Positions 1 through 8,703 of a DNA stretch of 64,000 bases are shown piece after piece. The notes under the pieces were generated by a model. That model had not been told where the DNA came from. It did not search any database and was given only the letters and a program-made list of their open reading frames with translations. The stretch spans positions 1 through 64,000 of the forward strand of contig JAQZBU010000005.1 in NCBI GenBank assembly GCA_029237735.1, given 5' to 3'. The first letter of the stretch is position 1; each line of letters starts with the position of its first letter. A program made the translations under genes and the position numbers. Source of the stretch: Ramlibacter sp. (lineage in GTDB: Bacteria; Pseudomonadota; Gammaproteobacteria; Burkholderiales; Burkholderiaceae_C).

Positions 1-861
1 GACCTTGATCGTCGGTCGCACACCCGGGTTGGGCAGCATGGCCTGGTAGCCGCGTTCGGCCTGCATCGGCACGCTGTCGCCCAACTGTTTGGCCAGGGGC
101 GCAGAAGCCAGCCCGGCAGCCAGAACGAAAGCGTCGGCCTGGAGATTCACGTCCGTGCACAGCACCCCACTGGCGCGTCCATCGCGCAGCTCGAATCCGC
201 GAACCTTGTGGCGCAGTGTCTTGCCGCCCGCCTGCTCGAAGAGTCCGACGATGGCGGTCACAAGGCCCAGCGGGTCCACCGTGTGGGCGTTTTCGGGAAA
301 GAACAGGCCGCGCACGAACCCCTCGGCCAGCGCCGGATCCAGCGCGCGCAACCCTGCGGCGTCGAGCGACTGCACCGCGACGCCATGCGACTCGCGGAGA
401 TCACGAGCGATGTGCTCCGAAGCACTGGACGCGGGGTTTCTCCACACGTACAACTCGTCGTAGTGGTTGCCAAGCAAGTCCTGGTACAGATCAAGTGCGG
501 GTGCGTGCAGCGCCCGCATAGCCGCCGATATCTGCTTGACGCGTGCAGGCCGTCCAGCCGCAACCCAGCGAAGCAACCAGGGCAGCGCCCGTGGCACATG
601 GCGCCAGTCCAGGTACAAGGGGCCCAGCGGGTCGCTGACCCAGCCCGGCACGCGTTTGAGCATGCCTGGCATCGACATGGGCACGCAGAAGTCGGGGCTG
701 ATCGCACCGCCGTTGCCCGACGAGCAGCCCATGCCCGGCTGGTCGCCGTCGACCAGCGTGACCTGGTTGCCTTGACGCTGCAAGGTGAGCGCGCAGGCGG
801 CGCCCACGATTCCGGCACCCACGACGACGACGCGCTTGGGTGTTTCGTTCAGGCGATCCAT
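1..861 (-). CDS. FAD-dependent D-amino-acid dehydrogenase-like oxidoreductase (DadA family), 3' end beyond window
   Basis: Minus-strand reading from CAT at 859-861 gives MDRLNETPKRVVVVGAGIVGAACALTLQRQGNQVTLVDGD (Rossmann GxGxxG) and stays open to the window edge; not in the ORF track because it is truncated. Confidence 0.85.
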   Translation of the reverse strand, partial: MDRLNETPKRVVVVGAGIVGAACALTLQRQGNQVTLVDGDQPGMGCSSGNGGAISPDFCVPMSMPGMLKRVPGWVSDPLGPLYLDWRHVPRALPWLLRWVAAGRPARVKQISAAMRALHAPALDLYQDLLGNHYDELYVWRNPASSASEHIARDLRESHGVAVQSLDAAGLRALDPALAEGFVRGLFFPENAHTVDPLGLVTAIVGLFEQAGGKTLRHKVRGFELRDGRASGVLCTDVNLQADAFVLAAGLASAPLAKQLGDSVPMQAERGYQAMLPNPGVRPTIKV

Positions 862-1685
862 TGCGTTTGCCTCCGGGAGGCAGACGCGCCGGCAGCAGCC
901 GGTGGATCCTTGGGGAGTTGTGCGCCGATTTGCTTCGCGGCGTCCTGCACACGAACGACGATGCGGTGGCGCGCGGCATCAAAGCGGGCCGTGGGGGCGA
1001 TCACGCACAGTGCCGCGACCGCTGCGCCGCTCGTATCGTGAATCGCAGCGGACACGCCCGAAGCACCGATCACCGAGCTGTCGCTGATCATGGCGAAACC
1101 TGAGTCTCGGACGCGCTGGATAGTGTGCAGAAGAAGCTCGGGGTCGGTCACGGTCTTCGCGGTGACCTTCTGGATACGGCTACTGGCCAGGTAGCGACGC
1201 AGCACATCGTCCGAGAGGTCGGCCAGCAGGACCAATCCGACCGAGGTCGAGTGAGCCGGCCGCAACATGGGCAGTGAGATGTCGTAGCGCAACGGGTTTT
1301 CAGTCACCGCTTTATCGATGTACTGAATCTGCCAATCGGGCGCCGCGACAGCCAGAAAGCAGGACTCGCCAGTCTCGGCAGACAGCGCACCCATCACCGG
1401 TTCGGCAGCCCGACGGATCAGGCCGACTTCTCCGCCAACCCATGCGCCCTGGCGGTACCGCGGAGAAAGCACGTAGCCATCCCCGTTGGCGTCAACGTAG
1501 CCACGCCCGGCCAAGGTGTTGAGCAGCGCGAAGGCACTGCTCTTGGGCAAGTCCAGCCGAAGTGCGATGTCCGTCAGGCGAATAGGGTCCGAAACGAGGC
1601 TGAGCAGTTCGAGCAGGTCAAGAATCCTGGCCGCTGACTTGACTTCGTTTGTTCTTGTATGTGAACTGGGTTCATGTGTATGCAC
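849..1685 (-). CDS. IclR family transcriptional regulator
   Basis: ORF 849..1748; N-terminal wHTH (RILDLLELLSLVSDPIRLTDIALRLDLPKSSAFALLNTL) and IclR effector domain. Probable GTG start at 1685; overlaps the oxidoreductase start. Confidence 0.85.
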   Translation of the reverse strand: MHTHEPSSHTRTNEVKSAARILDLLELLSLVSDPIRLTDIALRLDLPKSSAFALLNTLAGRGYVDANGDGYVLSPRYRQGAWVGGEVGLIRRAAEPVMGALSAETGESCFLAVAAPDWQIQYIDKAVTENPLRYDISLPMLRPAHSTSVGLVLLADLSDDVLRRYLASSRIQKVTAKTVTDPELLLHTIQRVRDSGFAMISDSSVIGASGVSAAIHDTSGAAVAALCVIAPTARFDAARHRIVVRVQDAAKQIGAQLPKDPPAAAGASASRRQTQWIA

Positions 1686-1807
1686 GAAACGGAGTCTAGA
1701 CCGATATAGCGGCGTGTCAAGCAAAAAGATGAATCGAACGGTAGGCAATGCCGGCGTAGCTCATCGCCGAAAGGAACCATTGCAGCCGGGTAGGGTCCAC
1801 ACCCCCC

Positions 1808-2083
1808 ATGTGGAAACGAATCGCCCTGCTCTGGACCCTGGTGCGCGGTGACGCGCGGCAGCTGTGGTTTGCCCTGCGCCATCCGGCGGCGCCCGGCTGG
1901 CTGAAGCTGGGCACCGCGATGATCGCGCTCTACCTGATCTCTCCCATCGACCTCATCCCGGACGCGCTGCCACTGATCGGCGTGGTGGACGACCTGGTGC
2001 TGGTGCCGATGGCGATCCGCTGGCTGCTCAAACGCCTGCCAGCGGATATCGCGCGGGCTGCGGCGGAACGCCGCACGCGCTAG
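1808..2083 (+). CDS. YkvA/DUF1232 family small membrane protein
   Basis: 91 aa; ALYLISPIDLIPDALPLIGVVDDLVLVPMAIRWLL motif typical of DUF1232. Confidence 0.85.
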   Translation: MWKRIALLWTLVRGDARQLWFALRHPAAPGWLKLGTAMIALYLISPIDLIPDALPLIGVVDDLVLVPMAIRWLLKRLPADIARAAAERRTR

Positions 2084-2095
2084 GTGCTGCGCGAC

Positions 2096-2947
2096 TTAAG
2101 CGCAAACCCAGTCGACGACACCCACCAGGTCCACGGCGAAGCCAACGTTGCCTGGCGTGGCCGTATCGACAATGCGCAAGTCGTTGAGCCCGTCGGCGTC
2201 ACTGGCAACCACGTAGGTGAAATCCTTGAACGTGTTGTTGACAGTGAAGTCACCCGTCACCAGGGTTGGGTCAATCGAATCCACGAGAGTGCCATTCCAG
2301 TAGACGCCCAGGGTGCCACCGGTCGCGTACTGGTCAAACACCTCAGTCGCCACGGTCAACGTGATCTGGGCGTACCCAGCATTGGCATCGCTGACCGTGT
2401 GCGTGATGTCGATTGGCCCGCCTGTGGCTTGCGTATCCAGCCAGTTGGTGCCGTAGTCGCTCACGATGCCCTGGTAGCCCGACTCGACGATTTCCGCGGC
2501 GGCACCCGTCGAAATCCATCCGAGTTCCGCCAAATTGGCAACGATGCCCCAACCCTCGTCTCCTGCTGTCGTGTCTGTATACGTCTCAAACGAATCGGAG
2601 AATAGGCTGGTTCCGGCGACTGCAGCACCTCCGACCACATGCGCGGTCGAGTACGTGCCATTGGCCATTCGAATCGTGTAGTCGAAGCCGGCCGACCCCA
2701 CAACGCCCCAGTCGACGGTGAGCATCTGCGTGAGCTCGTCAAAGGAAACGCCGGCGGGGAGTGCATCGTCGCCATCGCCAAATCCAACGAACGCCGCAGA
2801 ACCTGGATCATTGGCCAGCAATTCCTGGACGGAGAACTGAGTGTTCATCATGCACATCAGGTCATCCTTGGCGGCGTTGTTATACACAGCCGCCGTATCG
2901 TTGAACACGTGATTGTCTTTCGTACTGGGTATATCAAACTTGGGCAT
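2096..2947 (-). CDS. Hypothetical surface/extracellular-type protein with cadherin/VCBS-like beta module
   Basis: Start MPKFDIPSTKD preceded by AAGAAGG SD-like sequence; Gly/Asp/Thr-rich beta-type composition, few Lys, no obvious signal peptide. Confidence 0.5.
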   Translation of the reverse strand: MPKFDIPSTKDNHVFNDTAAVYNNAAKDDLMCMMNTQFSVQELLANDPGSAAFVGFGDGDDALPAGVSFDELTQMLTVDWGVVGSAGFDYTIRMANGTYSTAHVVGGAAVAGTSLFSDSFETYTDTTAGDEGWGIVANLAELGWISTGAAAEIVESGYQGIVSDYGTNWLDTQATGGPIDITHTVSDANAGYAQITLTVATEVFDQYATGGTLGVYWNGTLVDSIDPTLVTGDFTVNNTFKDFTYVVASDADGLNDLRIVDTATPGNVGFAVDLVGVVDWVCA

Positions 2948-3140
2948 ATCGACCTTCTTTTTGAAGTTCGGTGGCTTGGTGTGCACAGCGAAGGAGTTTG
3001 GCCACCCACAGACTCCTGACATCCGGGCACGTTGTGTGACGAACCCGGAACTGTGAATTAACCCTAGGACTGATTCGGGACGCCGCTTTGACTCAGCGCA
3101 ATATCGAGACTTGCGGGCGACTGCGGAGCTGGCGACGAAA

Positions 3141-3170
3141 AAAAAAGCCTGCTATCTTTTGGATAGCAGG
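3141..3170. repeat. Left copy of perfect 30-bp direct repeat (candidate att site/duplicated tRNA-Lys terminator)
   Basis: aaaaaagcctgctatcttttggatagcagg, identical to 7042-7071. Confidence 0.85.
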
Positions 3171-5239
3171 ACCTCTCTAGCTCGTGGACGCAGTACGTCG
3201 GCGAAGTGGACAAGGCGAACGGAATCAGCGCGACGGCTGCCGGCGTCATCAATTCGCTCGCGCGGAACTTGGACACACTCGGCGCGGTGCTGATCGGCGC
3301 CGGCAAAGCGGCGGTCGCGTACAAAGCGCTTGAACTTGCCCAACTATTCTTCGCGCAGGCTGCATCGATCACGGCGGCAACGACCGCGACTGCGGCGAAC
3401 ACAGCGGCCACAGCGGCGAATACTGCCGCGAAGCAAGCCAATGCTGTGGCCGGCGACGGCGCTGCAGCCAGCGCCGGGCGATTCGCGGGCGCCATCGCGT
3501 CAATCAAGCTGTTCGCGCTTGTGGGCGTGCTCACCAACCTGCGCGAGATCGGCACGGCCATTGGTGAAGGCACTGCGCGTTGGATGGGCTACGGCAAGTC
3601 CATCGAGGCCGCAGACGCGGCGGCGAAGGCCGAAGCCGAAACGACACGCGCGAATGCCGCGGCGAAGGCTGCGCTCGCGCAGCAAATGCAGATTGCCTCG
3701 GACAAGGCGCTCGGCCTGACTGCCGAGAGCAAAAAGCTCGTGGACGAATTCGAAGGGCTGCGCATGAAGGGCGAATCCACGGCCGAATCGCTGGACAAGC
3801 TGACAAAGAATCTGCGGCTTGGCGACATTAAAGGGATAACTGACGCGGGCGCTGCGCTGGACGCGCTCGGCATCAAAGGCGCGCTGTCGGGCGATCAGAT
3901 TCGCGCGTCCTGGACGCGAGCCCTCAAAGACATTGACCTTGGGGTATTCGCCGCTGAGGCGAACGCTGCGTTCGACAAGTCGGAGCAAGGCGCCCGGCGC
4001 CTGGCCGACGCTATGGAGGGCGCACTGCGCGAAGCGATTCGCCGATCAGGAACAGACTTTCAACTGATTTCGGGCGGCATGGGCACTGCGGCGCAAAACG
4101 CTGTGAATGACCTGGAAATTGTGATTGCGGGCTTGGACAAGCTGAAGGCATCCGGCGCGGATACTGCGCAACTTCTCGCCGCGTCCATCGGCAAGGCGAT
4201 CAATTCCGCCGATTCGCAAAAATCGATTGACGCGGTCAAGTTGCAGATTGAATCCGTGCGGCGCGTGCTCGGCGACAAGATCGCGGATGGGTTTTTAGAT
4301 GAGGCAAAGCAAAAAGCCCTCGAACTGAAGGACTCGCTAGACAAGGCACTGCCGGGAATCAATTCGATTCGCGAAGCCTATAAGCAGTTGGGCATTCAAG
4401 CCCCGGCCGACCTGGCACGCACTGCGGCGGCCAATAAGTCGGCATGGGAGATCGTCAAAGGCGACGGCACTGCGGGCGCCGACGTGCTGAAGGCTGCATT
4501 CGCCCGCTACGCACAATCCGCACTCGACGCGAGCGGCGCCGTAGGCACTGCCGGCCGAGAGACCACAAAGGCCATGCTTGAGGCCGAGGCTGCAGCGAAG
4601 GGGCTCGCTGTCGAATTCGACAACACCGGCCGCATCATCGTGCGAGGCTCGGGTGAAGCCGCCAGAGCCGTAGGGGGGATCGGCGACGCATTCCGGCAGA
4701 CTACCGAGGACATCAAAGCGCAAGCCGCTGCGCTGCAGGCGCTGTATGACAAGTACCGGAACGCGCCGGCCTCGAACAAGACGAGCGACGGTTTCACGAA
4801 GAACGGCGACGGCTCGGCGGCCGGGTCCTTCAACAACATGCTGCCGGTGGATCAGGCGTTCGCGCTCGCCAACGGACAGCAGATGACATTGGAGCAGGCT
4901 GCGACCGCGCTACAGCAGGCAAAGAACGCCTATGACGATATGCAGGCGTTCCTGAAGCTGAACCCTGGCGGCGCATCGACGGACTACATCAATTCAACCT
5001 CTGCCCTCTACAACGCCGCGCGCCTGGCGTTCGAGAAGTTGACCGCCCCAAAGGTCGGCGGCAGCAGTGGCGCCGCGACGACGCCGACGCAGGCCCCGGC
5101 TTCAGGTTCCACGTCGGGCACCGTCCATATCAGCATTGGGGGCGCCACAAGCACGGTCAACGTGGCATCGCAGGCCGATTCAGATGCTCTGGTGGGCATG
5201 CTTCGCCAACTCGAAAGCGCCAAGTCCACGGCGGCATAA
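3167..5239 (+). pseudogene. Phage tail tape-measure protein, 5'-truncated
   Basis: Frame opens directly at the 30-bp repeat (QDLSSWTQYVGEVDKANGISATAAGVINSLARNLDTLG...), with no native start; Ala-rich coiled-coil and tape-measure character. ORF track calls it from GTG at 3206. Confidence 0.8.
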
Positions 5240-5247
5240 CAGTTTGC

Positions 5248-5271
5248 TAACGCGCGCCCTGAGGCGCGTTT
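5248..5271 (+). terminator. Possible hairpin terminator after tape-measure fragment
   Basis: aacgcgc-gccctgag-gcgcgtt inverted repeat followed by tt. Confidence 0.4.
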
Positions 5272-5387
5272 ATCCCCTCGGGTCGGCGACGGCTTGGGGG
5301 GATTTTTTTCACTTGGCGGCGAGCCACGAGGTCTTTACCGTCCCATTCAACCCGTAGCGCTACGAACTCAACAGTACGATAATCTGC

Positions 5388-5415
5388 CACACGAAGCTTT
5401 GCTTCGGAGGGTGTG
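5388..5415 (+). promoter_or_regulatory. Hairpin presenting the Shine-Dalgarno in a bulge upstream of the 5420 ORF
   Basis: CACAC GAAGC ttt GCTTC [GGAGG] GTGTG; the unpaired GGAGG is 9 nt before ATG 5420. Confidence 0.5.
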
Positions 5416-5419
5416 CAAC

Positions 5420-6910
5420 ATGGAAACCTTAAAAGACGTTTTTGAATCGCTGCGCGATTGGTTCAAGACTCGCTTCACGAACCCATTGTTTGCGGCTTTC
5501 GTAATCGCGTGGCTTGCGATGAATTGGCGGGTCGTGCTGGCATTGTTTTCGGACGTTCCATACCGCGCTAAAGTCGAGTGGATCGACTTTCATCTGTACC
5601 CTGAACCGTGGCATTGGCCGGCGTATGGCTTCGTTTTTCCTATGCTCGTGGCCTTGTTTTACGTCGCTTTTTCGCCGCCGATCTTCCGCCGCATCACCAC
5701 GTACTACCGAAAGGAACAGCATAAGAGCGCGGCTGCGATGCTTGCAGCAGACGCGATCAAGCCGATTTCGCCAGATGAAGCGCAGAGAATAATTAAAGAA
5801 CGTGTTGATGCAAAGCTCGCGCTTCGCGGGGCTCGTGCGCAATTCACCGCTGCAGAGAATGACTATATTGACCAAATCGCCAAGCTTCAGGCGTCGTTAG
5901 ATCGGGTTATGGCCGGGGTTGGCACGGGCGCCATTGAACCGGCGAAAGTTGAAGAGCAGGCCCCGTCAGAAGCGGATACGGAAAAGAGGTGGCGCTTTAC
6001 GGCTCAAGATTTCGACGTTGCGGAAACGGATCGGATCGAAAAATTGATCATCCGTGGCGTGAGTCAGGACGAGGCGAACGTGTTGCATCACGTGCGAAAC
6101 ACCACTCTCGACTCTGGGTTTGTTCCTGAATCGCTGCCCGATGTTGTCCCCCGTGTCGACAGGTTCAGGGCTGCTTTGATAGTAGGCAGACTCAAAAACT
6201 TACTTTTGATCCAAGATGCGAAAGACGATGAACTCGCAATAACCACCGAGGGTATGCAAGCGGTGGACGCTCTCTTGCGTAGGGGCTTTGTGCCGGATGT
6301 GAAGGAACGCCCAGCTGCAAAAACGACTCCTAGCCGTGAGGTTGGGGTGATCAATGCCCCGGCGGCGAAACCTGAGCGCCATTCCCCCGTTCTGGGCAAA
6401 GGCCCTCTGACCGATGCCGCCGCGACGGGCCTCCTGGATAACGCTGACGTTGCTAGGGCTGCCGGCCTTCTTGGCAAGGGCACTTTGGCCGATGCCGCCC
6501 TTCTGGACAAGAGCACTATTGCCGGCGCCGCTGCGGCCGGCCTTCTTGGCAAGGGCACTTTGACCGATGCTGCCGCGACGGGCCTCCTGAGTAACGCTGA
6601 CGTTGCTAGGGCTAGGGCTGCCGGCCTTCTGGACAAGAGCACTATTGCCGGCGCCGCTGCGACGGGCCTTCTTGGCAGGGGCACTTTGGCCGATGCCGCT
6701 GCGGCGGGCCTCCTGAGCAACGCTGACGTTGCTAGGGCTACCGGCCTTCTGGACAAGAGCACTATTGCCGGCGCCGCTGCGGCGGGCCTTCTTGGCAAGG
6801 GCGCTTTGGCCGATGCCGCCGCGACGGGCCTCCTGAGTAACGCTGACCTTGCTAGGGCTGCCGGCGTTCTAGGCAATCGCACTCTAGCCGACGCCGCCGG
6901 CCTTGGGTAA
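5420..6910 (+). CDS. Phage-remnant-borne membrane protein: N-terminal TM segments, coiled coil, winged-helix-like region, repetitive Ala/Gly/Leu-rich C-terminus
   Basis: ATG 5420 (METLKDVFESLRDWFKTRFTNPLFAAFVIAWLAMNWRVVLALF...) with GGAGG SD; second hydrophobic segment WPAYGFVFPMLVALFYVAF; repeats from about 6393. Confidence 0.7.
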   Translation: METLKDVFESLRDWFKTRFTNPLFAAFVIAWLAMNWRVVLALFSDVPYRAKVEWIDFHLYPEPWHWPAYGFVFPMLVALFYVAFSPPIFRRITTYYRKEQHKSAAAMLAADAIKPISPDEAQRIIKERVDAKLALRGARAQFTAAENDYIDQIAKLQASLDRVMAGVGTGAIEPAKVEEQAPSEADTEKRWRFTAQDFDVAETDRIEKLIIRGVSQDEANVLHHVRNTTLDSGFVPESLPDVVPRVDRFRAALIVGRLKNLLLIQDAKDDELAITTEGMQAVDALLRRGFVPDVKERPAAKTTPSREVGVINAPAAKPERHSPVLGKGPLTDAAATGLLDNADVARAAGLLGKGTLADAALLDKSTIAGAAAAGLLGKGTLTDAAATGLLSNADVARARAAGLLDKSTIAGAAATGLLGRGTLADAAAAGLLSNADVARATGLLDKSTIAGAAAAGLLGKGALADAAATGLLSNADLARAAGVLGNRTLADAAGLG

Positions 6911-6956
6911 CACAGACGTTACTGGGGCAGCCGGCCTGCTCGGAAGGAAAACCTGA
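6393..6956 (+). repeat. Protein-coding tandem repeats (12-14 aa modules; composite period 120-126 bp)
   Basis: ctggacaagagcactattgccgg recurs at 6503, 6629 and 6749; modules GLL-GKGTLADAAA / GLL-SNADVARA / GLL-DKSTIAGAAA alternate. Confidence 0.85.
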
Positions 6957-7041
6957 CGCGGCCAGTAGCGGGTCAGGAACTCGGCGACGCAGCAGAAGAT
7001 GACAATTATTCTGTCACCACACTGTTGCGGCGAAAGCCAAG

Positions 7042-7071
7042 AAAAAAGCCTGCTATCTTTTGGATAGCAGG
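7042..7071 (-). terminator. Rho-independent terminator of tRNA-Lys; right copy of the 30-bp repeat
   Basis: Minus strand: GCCTGCTATC CAAAA GATAGCAGGC TTTTTT, just downstream of the tRNA. Confidence 0.85.
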
Positions 7072-7094
7072 CTTCCTGTGCCATGCGGCGTAAC

Positions 7095-7170
7095 TGGTAG
7101 GACGTACAAGATTCGAACTTGTGACCAACGGATTAAAAGTCCGCTGCTCTACCAACTGAGCTAACGTCCC
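7095..7170 (-). tRNA. tRNA-Lys(TTT)
   Basis: Minus: GGGACGTTAGCTCAGTTGGTAGAGCAGCGGACTTTTAATCCGTTGGTCACAAGTTCGAATCTTGTACGTCCTACCA; full cloverleaf, anticodon TTT, encoded CCA. Confidence 0.95.
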
Positions 7171-7184
7171 AGCAAAGCCAGCGA

Positions 7185-7874
7185 TTATATCGCCGTTACG
7201 GCCCGTTTCGACACCGCCAGCCGATCAAGTATCCAGCCTGCCGCGCATTGCCCAAACGTGGCCGTGACGCTGACCACCGAACCGTAGCCGTGGCAGTTCA
7301 AGGAACCGTCGCCTTCGATGGCGCACGAGGCGTCGGGTGGCGCTACAGACTCGCGGCTGAAGACGCAGGGCACACCGATCTTCTTGCCCTCCCTGGGCGC
7401 GCCGTTGAACTTGCGCAAGCGATAGCGCAGCTGTGCCAGGAGCGGGTCATGCGTGGTGTTGGCCAGGTCGTCCACGTCCACCTTGTGCGCCAGCCGCTTG
7501 CCGCCCGCGGCGCCCGCGCTGATGAACATCGTGCCCGTGCGCATGGCCCAGGCAGCCATGGCCTCTTTGGCCTTCACCTGGTCGCAGGCGTCGATGACGG
7601 CGTCGACGTGCCCGGGCAGGACCTGCGGCCAGTTTTCCGGCTCGACGAATTCCTCCACCTGATGAACCCTGCACGAGGGGTTGATCTGCGCGATGCGCTC
7701 GGCCATGGCCTGCACCTTCGCCTGACCCAAGGTGCCGGCCAATGCGTGGATTTGCCGGTTGATGTTGGACTCGGCGATGTGGTCCAGGTCAATGAGCGTG
7801 AGTTCGCCGACGCCGCTGCGGGCCAGCGCCTCGGCGGCCCAGGAGCCGACGCCGCCGATGCCCACCACCGCCAC
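7185..7874 (-). CDS. tcdA: tRNA threonylcarbamoyladenosine dehydratase (TcdA/CsdL), N-terminus possibly truncated
   Basis: AVVGIGGVGSWAAEALARSGVGELTLIDLDHIAESNINRQ E1-like motif; only in-frame start seen is an internal GTG. Confidence 0.85.
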   Translation of the reverse strand: MAVVGIGGVGSWAAEALARSGVGELTLIDLDHIAESNINRQIHALAGTLGQAKVQAMAERIAQINPSCRVHQVEEFVEPENWPQVLPGHVDAVIDACDQVKAKEAMAAWAMRTGTMFISAGAAGGKRLAHKVDVDDLANTTHDPLLAQLRYRLRKFNGAPREGKKIGVPCVFSRESVAPPDASCAIEGDGSLNCHGYGSVVSVTATFGQCAAGWILDRLAVSKRAVTAI

Positions 7875-7905
7875 GTGGGCGGCGCGGATGGAGGCGGCAC
7901 GGGCA

Positions 7906-8703
7906 TCAGCGGATTTTTGTCAGGCGTTCGCGGGCGGCTACGGCGGCTTCGGACTGCGGGTAGGCTTTGATCAGCTCGTCGAGCGTGCGGCGGGCGCCGG
8001 GCGTGTCCTTCAGCTCGATCTGGCAGTTGGCAATCGACAGCACGGCCTCGGCGGCGCGGGGGTGGTCGGGCGCCTGCGCCAGGAGTGCACGGAAATTGCC
8101 GATGGCGCCGCGGTAGTCGCGGTTGGCGTACTGCGAATTACCTAACCAGAACAGCGCCGTGGGCCGGAAGCCGCTTTGCGGGTAACGCTTGATGAAGTCC
8201 GCGAAAGCAGTCTGCGCCTGCGCGAAGTCGCCTTTGCGGAAGATGGCCAGCGCGGCTTCGAAGTCTCGCGATTCGTTGGGGTCGGCGATGAACTCCTTGC
8301 CGTCCACCGACACCTTTGAGGGTTCGAACTTGCGCAGTCGCTCTTCAACGCCCGAGGCGATGTCTTTCTGGCGGCGCTGCAGGTCGGCGATTTCGCGCAG
8401 CAGCTGCTCGTTCTGGCCAGTGGTGCGCGCGAGATCGCCGCGCAGTGTCTCGATCTGCGTCTGCAGCTCCAGCAGGCTGCGCCGCATCTGGCTGATCTCC
8501 TGGCGCTGGGTCTCGGAATCGCGCTCAGCGGCGACGCGCTGGGCTTCCACGCGCTGGCGCAGCTCGAGGATGGCGCGGCGGGCCTCGTCGTCCTCGAACA
8601 GGGCGGCTGATGCCGCGCCGCTGCCCAGCAGGCACAACGCGGCCAAGCCTGCCCCGAGCGCGGCTCGCAACACGGGGAATCGTGGGTGGGTGAGGCTGCT
8701 CAT
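7906..8703 (-). CDS. cpoB: Cell division coordinator CpoB (YbgF)
   Basis: Signal peptide, coiled coil, C-terminal TPRs; directly after pal with ATGA overlap. Confidence 0.9.
   Translation of the reverse strand: MSSLTHPRFPVLRAALGAGLAALCLLGSGAASAALFEDDEARRAILELRQRVEAQRVAAERDSETQRQEISQMRRSLLELQTQIETLRGDLARTTGQNEQLLREIADLQRRQKDIASGVEERLRKFEPSKVSVDGKEFIADPNESRDFEAALAIFRKGDFAQAQTAFADFIKRYPQSGFRPTALFWLGNSQYANRDYRGAIGNFRALLAQAPDHPRAAEAVLSIANCQIELKDTPGARRTLDELIKAYPQSEAAVAARERLTKIR

Noticed and set aside
6088-6882. 264-aa minus-strand ORF with ALLRRPVAAASAK repeats
   Set aside because: Antisense reading of the membrane-protein repeat array; repeat period keeps all frames open.
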